Positions 25,170-34,381 of a stretch of DNA of 64,000 nt are shown piece after piece. Position 1 is the first letter of the stretch, and each line of letters begins with the position of its first letter. The DNA lies in the NCBI GenBank assembly GCA_964391725.1, contig CAYMNB010000007.1, positions 18,944-82,943 of the forward strand. The letters are read 5' to 3'. The notes beneath the pieces were generated by a model, which saw nothing but the letters and a program-made list of their open reading frames with translations, searched no databases and was not told the DNA's origin. This stretch comes from SpSt-1165 sp964391725. GTDB lineage: Bacteria; Chloroflexota; Anaerolineae; Anaerolineales; Anaerolineaceae. The translations under genes were made by a program, and so were the position numbers.

Positions 25170-27992
25170 TTAATCAGTTCGCTTTTTGCTCATCAGCCAC
25201 TGATACAGGGGGGGATTGTCATAGGTCTCCGTCCAGGAATCATGGTCCACACCGGGGTAGCGGGTGTAGCGAATCTTACCCCCGTATACACGTAATTGTT
25301 CCACCAGGTTATCGGAATAAGCGACCGTAACGACTGAGTCAGCATCGCCGTGGAAATTCCAGATGGGGATATTGATGATCTTTTTGAGGATGGAGGGCTG
25401 GTAATGGGCGGCCATGAGTCCACCGCAAATAGGCGCGGCGGCAGCGAAGGTGTCAGGATAATCCACCAGCATTTGCCAGGTGCCGAAACCGCCCAGGCTC
25501 AAGCCAGTGATCCAGATGCGGTCAGGGTCAATGGGATGGTTGCTACAGATGTCATCGATCAGGGCGTGCACGGAGGCGGTGATCTCGCTCCATACCGTCG
25601 ACTGCGGGCATTGCGGCGACGCCACGAAGAACGGGAAAGAACCACCGTTCTCGATCACTTTGGGCAGGCCGTGTATGCGGACAGAACACAGGTCGGTGCC
25701 GCGTTCGCCCATACCGTGCAGGAAGACCAGCAGGGGAAACGTTTCGCCATGGTTTGCGGTTGCTCCCTCAGGCTGATAGAGCAGATAGGGCAGGTCAGTC
25801 AGCCCCCTTTCTTCACCGGAAAACAACATTTTCTGTTCAACAAGTTGATCCACCACGTCGAATGGTGCACTCAACAGCGGTGTCAGTTCAGCAACAGCGC
25901 CATTCACAGCCGGGGCATGTCCCCCGACAAAGACCTTGAATTCGCCGGGTTCAACAAAAGGCACGCCGTCATCGGTGAAACATGCCAGCTGGTCAGGGGT
26001 AATTTCAAACTTGAGGGTTTTGGCTTCGCCGGGGCGCAAATACACTTTCTCAAAGCCAACCAGGGTGTAATGCGGCACGGGGACGCTGGCTTCGACATCG
26101 GAGACATACACCTGTGCGACCTCATAGCCGCCTAATTCACTGGTATTGCGCACTGTGAATTCGACCAGCTGGGTCTCGTCTTTCTGCAGTTGCGGCGCCA
26201 TCAGACGCAGCTTTTCAAAGACAAAGCTGCTGTAACTGAGGCCGTAGCCGAATGGATACAGGCATTTACCCTCAAAGTAGCGGTAGGTGCGCCCATGCAT
26301 GGCATAGTCTTCAAAGGCAGGCAGATCGTCTTCGCTCTGGTAGAAGGTGACCGGCAGGCGTCCGCCGGGGTTGTAATCACCGAACAGAACATCACCCACG
26401 GCGAGGCCGCCCGCCTGGCCCGGATACCAGGCTTCGAGGATGGCAGGCAGGTTGGCTTGCGCCCAGTTGATGGCAACCGCGCTGCCATTCAACAACACGA
26501 GTATGACGGGTTTGCCGGTGGCGTGGATGGCTTTGAGCAGTTCTTCCTGCATGCCGGGCAGGGCGAGCGAGGTACGGTCGCCGTGACTGCGTTCGCCGGG
26601 CTGGTTGCCTTCCTCCTGGCCTTCTTCGCCCTCAAACAACTGCGACAGGCCCAGCACGACCACGGCCACATCGGATGCCTCTGCCAGCGAAACGGCTTCG
26701 GCAAACAAGGCTTTGCTGTCGGTGGTCAGGTCGCACCCGGGGGCATATCGGACATTGATACCATCGCCGGCGCGTTCACGGATGCCAGCGAAAATAGTCG
26801 ATGCCTGGGCGGGGGCGCCGAAGTAGTTCCCTCGCAGCACCAATTCATCATCTGCCTTGGGCCCGATCACGGCGATGCAGCCGATGGATGCACGGTCGAG
26901 GGGCAATACTCCCTCACTTTTCAACAACACCATTGATTCGCGCGCGGTTTCCAGCGCCAGTGCCTGGTGGGCGGGGCTGTTGACCACCGCGTAGGGGATG
27001 GCGTTGAAAGGAACCTCTTCAAACGGGTCAAACATGCCCAGCAGGAAACGCGCTTTGAACAGGCGTTTGACCGACCGGTCAATGATGGCTTCAGAGATCA
27101 ATCCTTTTTGGTGGGCTTCTACCAGAAAGGCGTAGGTTTCGCCGCAATTGAGGTCACAGCCATGCTGCACCGCCAGGGCGGAGGCTTCCGCAGCGGTTTC
27201 AACCAGCTTGTGGTGTTTGTAGATGTCGCTGATGGCCCCGCAGTCAGAAACCACATAGCCATCGAAACCCCATTCTTCGCGCAGCACCTGCTGCAGCAAG
27301 GTTTCAGAAGCGCAGCAGGCTTCGCCGTTGGTGCGGTTGTAGGCGCCCATGACGGAGTAAGCCTGACCTTCCTGCACGGTCGCCTGGAAGGCAGGCAAAT
27401 AGGTGGTGCGCATGTCGCGCCAGGTGGCTTTTGCATCGAAATGATGGCGGTCGGCTTCGGGCCCGCTGTGTACGGCGTAATGTTTGGGCGTGGCGATGGT
27501 CTTGAAGTAGCGCGGGTGGCTGCCCTGCAAGCCTTTGACAAAATTGACACCCAAACGGCTGGTCAGGAAGGGATCTTCGCCATAAGTTTCCTGCCCTCTG
27601 CCCCAGCGCGGGTCACGGAAAATGTTGATGTTGGGCGTCCAGAAGGTGAGTCCTTCATAGATTTTATGCACATGCGCGCGCCCCTGCTGGTTGTATTTTG
27701 CGCGTGCTTCGTCAGCAATCACGGAAGCGATGCGGTAGATAAGATCAGGATTCCAACTGGCAGCCATGCCGATTGCCTGGGGGAATACGGTGGCGATGCC
27801 GGCGCGGCCGATGCCATGCAGACATTCATTCCACCAGTTGTAGCCGGGGATGCCCAGCCGGTCGATGGGCGGGGCTGTGTGCAGCATTTGCGAGATTTTT
27901 TCTTCGACGGTCAGGCGCGAGACCAGATCGTCCACACGCTCTTCGATGGACAAACTGGTATCCAGATATGCCGGGGTGGTGTTTGATTTCAT
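25170..27992 (-). CDS. GH3 beta-xylosidase/glucosidase fused to a C-terminal esterase
   Basis: 940 residues. Residues 1-700 form a complete GH3 enzyme: the N-terminal barrel with WWNECLHGIGRAG, FRDPRWGRGQETYGEDP and the nucleophile Asp in GYVVSDCGAISDIYKHH; the second domain with VLLKSEGVLPL and the loop SHGDRTSLALPGMQ; then a fibronectin-III-like domain (VRNTSELGGYEVAQVYVSD). Residues 715-940 are an alpha/beta hydrolase with LVFLHGMGERG, Ser in ITGLSLGGFGTW, Asp in FHGDADSVV and His in YPGVDHDSW. No signal peptide is seen. The fusion suggests removal of both xylose/glucose and ester substituents from short glycans imported into the cell (inference). An AAGGAG site precedes the ATG. Confidence 0.88.
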   Translation of the reverse strand: MKSNTTPAYLDTSLSIEERVDDLVSRLTVEEKISQMLHTAPPIDRLGIPGYNWWNECLHGIGRAGIATVFPQAIGMAASWNPDLIYRIASVIADEARAKYNQQGRAHVHKIYEGLTFWTPNINIFRDPRWGRGQETYGEDPFLTSRLGVNFVKGLQGSHPRYFKTIATPKHYAVHSGPEADRHHFDAKATWRDMRTTYLPAFQATVQEGQAYSVMGAYNRTNGEACCASETLLQQVLREEWGFDGYVVSDCGAISDIYKHHKLVETAAEASALAVQHGCDLNCGETYAFLVEAHQKGLISEAIIDRSVKRLFKARFLLGMFDPFEEVPFNAIPYAVVNSPAHQALALETARESMVLLKSEGVLPLDRASIGCIAVIGPKADDELVLRGNYFGAPAQASTIFAGIRERAGDGINVRYAPGCDLTTDSKALFAEAVSLAEASDVAVVVLGLSQLFEGEEGQEEGNQPGERSHGDRTSLALPGMQEELLKAIHATGKPVILVLLNGSAVAINWAQANLPAILEAWYPGQAGGLAVGDVLFGDYNPGGRLPVTFYQSEDDLPAFEDYAMHGRTYRYFEGKCLYPFGYGLSYSSFVFEKLRLMAPQLQKDETQLVEFTVRNTSELGGYEVAQVYVSDVEASVPVPHYTLVGFEKVYLRPGEAKTLKFEITPDQLACFTDDGVPFVEPGEFKVFVGGHAPAVNGAVAELTPLLSAPFDVVDQLVEQKMLFSGEERGLTDLPYLLYQPEGATANHGETFPLLVFLHGMGERGTDLCSVRIHGLPKVIENGGSFPFFVASPQCPQSTVWSEITASVHALIDDICSNHPIDPDRIWITGLSLGGFGTWQMLVDYPDTFAAAAPICGGLMAAHYQPSILKKIINIPIWNFHGDADSVVTVAYSDNLVEQLRVYGGKIRYTRYPGVDHDSWTETYDNPPLYQWLMSKKRTD

Positions 27993-28142
27993 GAAAAACT
28001 CCTTGAACTAGGTGAGTGAACAGGCAGGTACCCTCTAATTGTAAACGGAATTAGAAGATACTTGTCGATGCAAATGAAAAGCAAAAAGGTGTACTAATGG
28101 ATGAAATGATAAAATCATTGAGGAACCAACTGAGGAGGATAG

Positions 28143-28735
28143 ATGAAACCCAAATACCCGTCTGTGACAGAAGAAGAAAGACTGGACATCCTTGACCAGA
28201 TCACCCGGTCGATTGAGGCACACTTTGCGCACTGGCAGGATGCGCGTATCATGCCTGCGGATCTTGCCGGAGAACATTACAGATTTGCTGACCTCATTCG
28301 TCAGAGCGATGGCCCCGCAAGCAATTTTCCTTGCAGATGATGGCGTTTCTGTCGCTGCTCAACACCGGCCATACCCGTTTTTACGATCCCTGGCTGGCGC
28401 AATTACCGCCATTAGGGATGACGCTGCATGAGAATGGTGGAGAGTGGCTGGTGACTGATAGCCTGATAAATCAGTTGGAATCGGGCGATGTGGTTGAACA
28501 GATTGAAGGGAAAGCGGTCTCAGACTGGTTTCAAGAGCTTCAGCCATATCTGGTGGGCAGTCCGCAATCCAAAACGGTGCAATTCGGTGATTGGAACTCG
28601 GTGTTTCCACCGGTGCTGGGTTTGTTGTTACCTGATAAGTATACGGTCACTTTGCACGACAGCGCCGACAGGATGAATGAGCCAAACATCAACCGCAGCC
28701 AGCTGGTTCCTGATAATGCGGAGATAGTGACCTAA
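28143..28735 (+). pseudogene. Remnant of an S41-family (CtpA-like) peptidase, frameshifted and truncated
   Basis: A GAGGAGG site and ATG at 28143 start MKPKYPSVTEEERLDILDQI, then HFAHWQDARIMPADLAGEHY. This frame stops at 28338-28340. The sense continues from about 28331 in the -1 frame with LLNTGHTRFYDPWLAQLPPL, then VVEQIEGKAVSDWFQEL, which resembles the N-terminal and PDZ-like part of S41 peptidases. It ends at 28735 with no catalytic Ser/Lys domain. So the gene is both shifted and lacks its enzyme core. The family call rests on the LLNTGHTRFYDP and GD-V-I-G segments and is moderate. Confidence 0.5.
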
Positions 28736-28806
28736 GGCAGGTGGTGTGCAGAGAGCGTGGCATATTTCCAGTAGTAAAGATCTCCCAACGGGGGAGGGAT
28801 TCCTCG

Positions 28807-29229
28807 CTATTGTAAGAATTTCACATAAAAAAGTTCAGGATCGCCTTCATCCAGGTCATGGATGACACCGCTCAGTTTGTATTGGCGGCGGGCAAGCAAT
28901 TTCTGCATGGGATGGTTGGTGAGGTTGGTGGAAGTGAACAATTTTTCCGTGGTGCAGATATCTTCCGCATGCTGCATCAAACGCATGCCGATGCCGCTGC
29001 GGCGGTGTTCGGGATGCGTGTAGAGCAAGCTCACGAATCCCAGCCCAAAGAAGGTAAATTCCAGGATGAAATAGCCGACGATGGCGCCATCAATCACCGC
29101 AACATGGCATTGCTGCTGCTGGATGCTATGTTGGAGGTAGTTTTTTCGTTCGGTATCCTGCCCGAGGTGGTCGAAGGCGCAAATCTCGGCAAGGTCATCG
29201 GCTGATGCCGGGCGGTTGCTGATCATCAT
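28807..29229 (-). CDS. GNAT-family N-acetyltransferase
   Basis: 140 residues of a single GNAT domain. The acetyl-CoA loop is PEHRRSGIGMRLMQHAE (Q/R-x-x-G-x-G/A form), preceded by VAVIDGAIVGYFILEFTFFG (strands 3-4) and followed by LFTSTNLTNHPMQKLLARRQ (helix 4). The substrate cannot be predicted. It lies 15 bases downstream of the GH116 start on the same strand, but in the order GH116 (upstream promoter unknown) and this gene transcribed away from it; a shared promoter is uncertain. Confidence 0.8.
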   Translation of the reverse strand: MMISNRPASADDLAEICAFDHLGQDTERKNYLQHSIQQQQCHVAVIDGAIVGYFILEFTFFGLGFVSLLYTHPEHRRSGIGMRLMQHAEDICTTEKLFTSTNLTNHPMQKLLARRQYKLSGVIHDLDEGDPELFYVKFLQ

Positions 29230-29244
29230 AGGCGCTCCCTGTGG

Positions 29245-31803
29245 TTAATAGGCTATTTCCTTGATTGTACCGTGAGAAACGACTGTGGTGGGGTGCAGTG
29301 ATATTTCCTCATCACCAATCTGCAGGTTGAGCGTATCGAGGATCAGACTACCTGCCTTGAGGTCAATGCTGAGCGTGCGTTTTTGCCAGTCGAGGGTAAA
29401 GGTGCCCCAGCCGGAAGCGGTGGAAAAGAAACATACCAGCGGGTCAATGGAAATCTGCGGGGCGATACGCATGGTTTTACTGACTGCGGAGTAACGAAAG
29501 CCGGTGAGGGCGGGCAGCAGGGCATAAGAAGCCATGGCGCGGGCGTAGTAGTTGCCGCATTCATACTCGTTCCAGGGGTTGCGGGTGCGGCCATTATAGC
29601 GGGCGCGTAAGGTGTTCACGATGGTCAGGCCTTCAGCAAGCATGCCATTGGCGATCATGTGCGAAGCCACCTGGTATTCGATGCCAGTCCAGACCTCATC
29701 GGAATAGACAAAGGGCAAAGTCGGTTTGCCGCCATTTGGCCAGCTGCACAACAGCAAGCCGCCTTCTTCGCCAATGGCGTAGCCCGGACGCTGGGTGTTG
29801 GCATGCTGCCAGAGCGAAAGTTTGAAGTTGTGCTGCCAGATGGATTGCAGATGCTGGCAGATGTGGTCGTGATTCTGGGGTGTCTCAATGCCGCATACCC
29901 AGGCAAGCCAGGCCCCCAACACACCGTCAGAGAGAATGCCTGAGCCATACTGGTATTTGGGGCCTTCTTTAAGCAGCAATTGCTGTTCTTCAGTGGGGTG
30001 TTCGCCGAAACTGGCGAGCAGTTCCAAAAAACTGCGGTCGCGCAAGCCCTCATAACGGACACGCTGTTGATAGTAAGTGCCATTGAAACAAATAGCATCG
30101 ATGTTCTCAGCGCCTATGCGGGCTAATTGTTCATAAAAACCAGCATCAGCAGGATCGCCGACCGCCCTGGCAAGCAGTGACATAGCGGTCAGGGCGGCAA
30201 TGTAAAAACTGCTGCACATGCCTTCTGGCCCCCAAAATTCTATGTCGTAGGTGTTGTGGTGGGGTTCTTCCACCAGTCCACGGTGGCGCGGGTCCCACTG
30301 CTCAATACAGAAATCCATGCTGCGTTTGACGTTGGGATAAATGCTTTTCATCCAGGCGTCGTCGCCGCTGATGTGCCAATCGCGGTAGACTTTGATAATT
30401 CCACCCAGCTGCCCATCGGAGGCGGCGTGGTAAGTATGGCTGGTTTCTTGTCCGGGAGGGGCGCTGCGGAAGTTGATATGACCCTGTTCGTTGATCGATC
30501 GCAGCAGTTCCTGTTCGCGGAAACTGCGTTCAAGGGCAGGAAACAAGTGTGGGATGGCCTGGGCATAGTTCCACACATGCGTGCAGGAACCCGGACAGCA
30601 GCCGGCGTTGGAGAAACAACCTTCCCACGCCCACAAGCCGCCGTCTTCATGGCGCAGGATGGTGGGTGACTTGATGATGGCTAAATTGGCTGAGACCGCC
30701 TCCAGTACGACTGCCGGCAGGGTGGAAGTAAACAATGATTGATGAAAGGCTTCGCTCTGGCGAGTCAGGTAGTCATATTGTTCGCACACATAGCGGAGGA
30801 CGTCAGCAGCATCTTGCCACTGGGTGGTGTAATAGGGATGCCAGTGCTGGCAATCGCAGGTGGATTCATCAGAGCAGCGAGGATCGACAATATTGGGGAA
30901 GTACCAGCTGATGACCACGGGGTAGGTGATGCTTGCGCCCGGCGCCAGGCTGCCTTCGACCAATACGGAGCCACCGGTGCGTTCATGTTTGCCGATATCG
31001 GCTGTATCGCCCTTTGGCTGGAATGTTCCGCTGGAAATCTCGCGCCACAACGCAGAAACCGCATCAAACCAGCCGCCGCGGAACCAGCAGGCTTTGATCT
31101 GCGGGTCTGCGTTTAGGATCCCGAAGGCGGCGCTGCCAAAAGTGGATGAATCAGTGGGTTCGTCGTTCTCAAAAAAGACACCCAATCGGTCCAGTGCCTG
31201 GCTGTGCATGCTGGTTTGGCATCCTTTTTGCGCCAGGTTGGTCAGGTGGTAGGAAAATTGGAAAGTGACGGCTTGCAGGGTGGGATTGGTCAGGGTGTAT
31301 TCAAGGATAGCGCACGGCAGGCTGGAGTGTTTGTCATCCAGCGGAATGAAGGGATTGAAAGCGCGGATGGCAATGTTAAGTGGTACATCCGGGTCTGACA
31401 GCTCAACATAAGCGAAGGGATATTCCCCGCGGAAGGTGACATTGCGCAGGCGCGGCAGCCCTTCGTAGCCGGCACCGTTGTAGCCCTGTGATTTCAAACC
31501 TTGATTGTAGATTTTCTCCGGTGGGAAAGGGCCTTCCAGCAAGCGGGTCAGTCCAGATTCCGGCAGATGCAGCAGGGCAAAGCCGCCATCCTGCCCGCGA
31601 TGACGATCCGGTTCAGCGGTAGTGCTGGGCGCATTACGGATGGAAAGATCTTGCAAGGCACCGATGCCGTTGAGGCACACACAACCAGCGCCGATGCCGC
31701 CTAATGGAAAGGCGATCTGCAGCAGGTTCTGTCCTTCGAAAGTCTTTTGGGGGGCGGGTTGCATGAATTGATCCAACGGCAGGGGGGGCGGTTTGTCTGT
31801 CAT
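29245..31803 (-). CDS. GH116 family beta-glycosidase (GBA2/glucosylceramidase-like)
   Basis: 852 residues. The N-terminal beta-sandwich begins LLQIAFPLGGIGAGCVCLNG, which is typical of GH116. The (alpha/alpha)6 catalytic domain includes the conserved blocks GLVEEPHHNTYDIEFWGPEG and YQYGSGILSDGVLGAWLA, the regions expected to supply nucleophile and acid/base. The family holds beta-glucosidases, beta-xylosidases and N-acetylglucosaminidases. No signal peptide is seen, so action on imported glycosides is likely. An AAAGGTG site precedes the ATG. Just upstream lies a stub of a sugar-permease gene, suggesting this enzyme once followed an ABC transporter. Confidence 0.85.
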   Translation of the reverse strand: MTDKPPPLPLDQFMQPAPQKTFEGQNLLQIAFPLGGIGAGCVCLNGIGALQDLSIRNAPSTTAEPDRHRGQDGGFALLHLPESGLTRLLEGPFPPEKIYNQGLKSQGYNGAGYEGLPRLRNVTFRGEYPFAYVELSDPDVPLNIAIRAFNPFIPLDDKHSSLPCAILEYTLTNPTLQAVTFQFSYHLTNLAQKGCQTSMHSQALDRLGVFFENDEPTDSSTFGSAAFGILNADPQIKACWFRGGWFDAVSALWREISSGTFQPKGDTADIGKHERTGGSVLVEGSLAPGASITYPVVISWYFPNIVDPRCSDESTCDCQHWHPYYTTQWQDAADVLRYVCEQYDYLTRQSEAFHQSLFTSTLPAVVLEAVSANLAIIKSPTILRHEDGGLWAWEGCFSNAGCCPGSCTHVWNYAQAIPHLFPALERSFREQELLRSINEQGHINFRSAPPGQETSHTYHAASDGQLGGIIKVYRDWHISGDDAWMKSIYPNVKRSMDFCIEQWDPRHRGLVEEPHHNTYDIEFWGPEGMCSSFYIAALTAMSLLARAVGDPADAGFYEQLARIGAENIDAICFNGTYYQQRVRYEGLRDRSFLELLASFGEHPTEEQQLLLKEGPKYQYGSGILSDGVLGAWLAWVCGIETPQNHDHICQHLQSIWQHNFKLSLWQHANTQRPGYAIGEEGGLLLCSWPNGGKPTLPFVYSDEVWTGIEYQVASHMIANGMLAEGLTIVNTLRARYNGRTRNPWNEYECGNYYARAMASYALLPALTGFRYSAVSKTMRIAPQISIDPLVCFFSTASGWGTFTLDWQKRTLSIDLKAGSLILDTLNLQIGDEEISLHPTTVVSHGTIKEIAY

Positions 31804-31881
31804 AGTTCACCTTTCATGGGGCGGTTCGGTTAACTTAAGCAGGTATTATGAGTTATTGTAAAGCAAATCGACAAGAGATAA

Positions 31882-31965
31882 TCAACCTTTTACTGAGCCC
31901 AATTTCATGCCAGTAGTGAAATAACGCTGCAGGAACGGATACACCACCAGAATGGGGATCATGGG
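31882..31965 (-). pseudogene. C-terminal stub of a sugar ABC transporter permease
   Basis: Immediately after the XRE stop codon, the minus strand encodes PMIPILVVYPFLQRYFTTGM and then KLGSVKG followed by a stop. This is the near-universal C-terminus of carbohydrate ABC permeases (MalG/LplC type: P-F-x-Q-R-Y-F-x-x-G, then G-x-V-K-G). Only 27 codons remain and no start is present. It shows that a permease gene was deleted here, with the breakpoint at the regulator's stop codon. Confidence 0.8.
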
Positions 31966-32736
31966 TTAAAAATCCATATTGCGGATCAGGTCGTCCAAAA
32001 AGGATTTTGGCAGAAAGGGGCCAAGCGCGGGGAGATGCTCCATAACCCAATCCTGATCAGGGGTTTTCTCGATCAACCGCAACAATGTGTCACGGGCTAT
32101 GAATGGCGCCAGACGCAGCACAAAGGTTTTATCGACTTCACCGTCGATGGCCTTATCAATGGCCACGCTCATCACCTCACGGCTGACAAAAGGTGCCAGA
32201 TTCTCAATCACAGACAGGCTTTCCAGATCGTTTTTCGCCAGGTACGACAGGAATTTTTCCTCGAGCACTTCGCGGCTGAGGAAAGGCGCCATCTGCATCA
32301 ATAACTTCAATTTTGGATCTGAGGGCACATGGCGGGTGTGTCCGTGCACGGTATGGTGTGTGTGTTTGTGATGGGAACCGGGAACATCAAAAAAATCATC
32401 CCCTTCTTCATTTTCATCTTCTTCCTCGTCATCATCATCGACATCCTGATTGTCCAACTCTTCGTCTTCCTCGTCCAACCTACCGGCCATGCGTCGAGAG
32501 AAGAGGGAGTTTTTCTTGCGCAGGTCTGCCGGATCGGGATTGATGAGACGGTCGATGGTGACGCCGAACAGGCGCGCCAATCGCACCAGGGTTTCGACGT
32601 CCGGCGCAGATTCGCCATTCTCCCATTTAGATACTGCCTGATGGCTGAGATCGAGCTGCCGTGCCAGCTGACGCTGGGTCCAACCACGCTCCTGCCGCAG
32701 GGAGGCTATTGAGGCCCCAATTAATTTACTATCCAT
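31966..32736 (-). CDS. XRE-type regulator with acidic, His-rich and four-repeat C-terminal regions
   Basis: 256 residues. Residues 1-65 are a helix-turn-helix domain (WTQRQLARQLDLSHQAVSKW). Residues 88-117 are almost all Asp/Glu, and 122-136 are His-rich (HHKHTHHTVHGHTRH). From 150 to the end there are four copies, about 30 residues apart, of a short motif: APFLSREVL (150), APFVSREVM (181), APFIARDTL (210) and GPFLPKSFL (239). The His/acidic block could bind metal, and the repeats could form a helical ligand or dimerisation domain; both are inference. A perfect promoter overlapped by twin palindromes lies upstream, suggesting autorepression. Confidence 0.85.
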   Translation of the reverse strand: MDSKLIGASIASLRQERGWTQRQLARQLDLSHQAVSKWENGESAPDVETLVRLARLFGVTIDRLINPDPADLRKKNSLFSRRMAGRLDEEDEELDNQDVDDDDEEEDENEEGDDFFDVPGSHHKHTHHTVHGHTRHVPSDPKLKLLMQMAPFLSREVLEEKFLSYLAKNDLESLSVIENLAPFVSREVMSVAIDKAIDGEVDKTFVLRLAPFIARDTLLRLIEKTPDQDWVMEHLPALGPFLPKSFLDDLIRNMDF

Positions 32737-32759
32737 GTTATTCTCCTTTGTTTTCTTTC

Positions 32760-32811
32760 AGTAGAATTCTACTAATGGTAGAATTCTACTGGTATTACGA
32801 ATGCTTGTCAA
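32760..32811 (-). promoter_or_regulatory. Promoter with twin palindromic operator for the XRE gene
   Basis: On the minus strand: -35 TTGACA (32811-32806), 17-base spacer, -10 TAGAAT (32788-32783). The 12-base palindrome GTAGAATTCTAC occurs twice, at 32778-32789 (containing the -10 box) and at 32761-32772 (around the expected start site), with centres 17 bases apart. The XRE start codon is at 32736. A repressor bound here would block its own transcription. The elements are seen directly; that the XRE protein is the ligand is inference from position. Confidence 0.85.
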
Positions 32812-32897
32812 GAACTTTCCTCTGAAAAACACAAAACCTCCGACACTTTAAGAGCAAGAGGTTCTGCCTATCTGAGTATGATGGAAAACAGGAGGAT

Positions 32898-34187
32898 TTA
32901 CTCCTGCCGCAACTCCAGCACCCAGTCAGTACTACCGGGCGGGACGAAGGTGGTGTTGTGCCAGGGGGCGATCTCTACAGGCTCGATGGCGGTACGTTCA
33001 CCGCTACGCGGGTCGTACCACTGTGCGTGCAATTGCGATCCTTTCAAAAGGAAGGTGCGAATGGTCACCGGCAACCCGGTTGGGATATATACCAGCGCAT
33101 AGGAACCATCAGGTGCGCGGCAAGCAGACACATGATCAGCTCCGGTAGGGTTGGGGAGAGCAATCAATGACTGATCCGGCAGACGGTCAAAGTAAGGTCC
33201 AGATTCAATTAACTGGCGGGCAAACTGCATCTGTCTGGACCCCGGCAGGTGCAGGGCTTTCTCCCAGGGTGTATTGGCGGCGATGATGGGCTTATCGCCG
33301 GCTTTCCACATCTGCCAGATATCGTTGCAGCCGTAAGTATGTCCGCAGGCGCCGCTGAACAGCGACCAGTAGCAGAATTTGCGTGCCTGGTGGGCGTCAA
33401 GGCGTCCGAAGGCTTCAGTGAAGCCATGCGCGATATTTTCATAACCCGGCTCGCCATCTATCACTGGTTTGATCGGGGTGCGGTTGTATTCGGCGGCGAT
33501 GGAAGCGTAGTTGTCGCGGTCGCGGGTGTGGCCGGTCTGGATCATGTTGAAATCAAGCCAACCGGCGTCGTGAAACCAGAAAGCGGAAGAGTACTGCCCG
33601 ATGGGGTGGTAGGTTTTTAGATGCCGTCCGCCATCGCCTTCACTCAATCCCTGCGCCATCGCTGCGATGGTTTGGCGTTCTTCTTCATCACCGATAAATT
33701 TGTCGCCGCCCAGGATCCAGATGATGGGCGCACGGCGGTAACGCGCGCCGAGAAACCGTCCGTAAACCCGCGCATTATCGGGATTGAACACCTGGGGACC
33801 GATACCGCCGTCCTTGTGCCATTTGTCACCCCAGGTGGGCAGCATGCCTACGAAAAGACTCAGTTCAGCTGCGCGATTGACGACCCAGTCAACATCTTCA
33901 AAGTAGGCTTCGTTGGGGCGGGTGGGATCATTGTCAATCAAGGGGTGATGCCCGGCGGGGTTGGGGGTGTTCAAGCCATCCAATTCCGCCAACACCACCG
34001 CCTGGATGACGGTGAAGGATTTGGCAGCACGATCCTGCAGGTAGTGATCGGCTTCGCTGCGGCTGAGGCGGTGAAAAAGCTCCCAGGCGGTGTCTGCCAG
34101 GTAAAAGAATGGGCTGCCATCCGGTTTCACCAGATAGCGCTGGTTGGGGCTGACCATCAGGCTTTGGTTAGCGGTATGATCGTTCAT
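32898..34187 (-). CDS. DUF4038 glycoside hydrolase (GH140-like, TIM barrel)
   Basis: 429 residues from the ATG at 34187, preceded by AGGGAG; an in-frame ATG at 34235 has no better site. The N-terminus is LMVSPNQRYLVKPDGSPFFY, then LADTAWELFHRLSRSEADHY, the DUF4038 signature. Further blocks are WILGGDKFIGDEE and IDGEPGYENI (likely catalytic acids) and SLFSGACGHTYGCNDIWQMW. The last 90 residues form the DUF5060/collagen-binding-like beta domain usually attached. The GH140 members I know of cleave apiose side chains of pectin, but DUF4038 is broader. No signal peptide is visible. It fits with the GH3 and GH116 enzymes as plant-glycan degradation. Confidence 0.78.
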   Translation of the reverse strand: MNDHTANQSLMVSPNQRYLVKPDGSPFFYLADTAWELFHRLSRSEADHYLQDRAAKSFTVIQAVVLAELDGLNTPNPAGHHPLIDNDPTRPNEAYFEDVDWVVNRAAELSLFVGMLPTWGDKWHKDGGIGPQVFNPDNARVYGRFLGARYRRAPIIWILGGDKFIGDEEERQTIAAMAQGLSEGDGGRHLKTYHPIGQYSSAFWFHDAGWLDFNMIQTGHTRDRDNYASIAAEYNRTPIKPVIDGEPGYENIAHGFTEAFGRLDAHQARKFCYWSLFSGACGHTYGCNDIWQMWKAGDKPIIAANTPWEKALHLPGSRQMQFARQLIESGPYFDRLPDQSLIALPNPTGADHVSACRAPDGSYALVYIPTGLPVTIRTFLLKGSQLHAQWYDPRSGERTAIEPVEIAPWHNTTFVPPGSTDWVLELRQE

Positions 34188-34381
34188 ATAGTAACTCCCT
34201 GTGATTGGGTAGGTAATGGCAGTAATTTCTGTCATGAGTTTATCACGTTGGCGCCTGCTTCATGAAGATTAGAAAACCTGCCGATTGCTGGACAATTTGC
34301 CGCAGTGCGGCATAAATACCGTATAATTGTGAAAATGTTTTATCCAAAAGGGGCCAGGATTGTAGTTCAGGAGAGATGAAG

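Noticed and set aside
25350..27986. Long plus-strand frames opposite the GH3-esterase gene
   Set aside because: They are shadows of a G+C-rich conserved gene; the GH3 and esterase motifs fix the minus strand as coding.
31853..32050. A 65-codon minus-strand frame at the permease stub
   Set aside because: It reads out of phase with the conserved permease C-terminus, which lies in another frame of the same strand.
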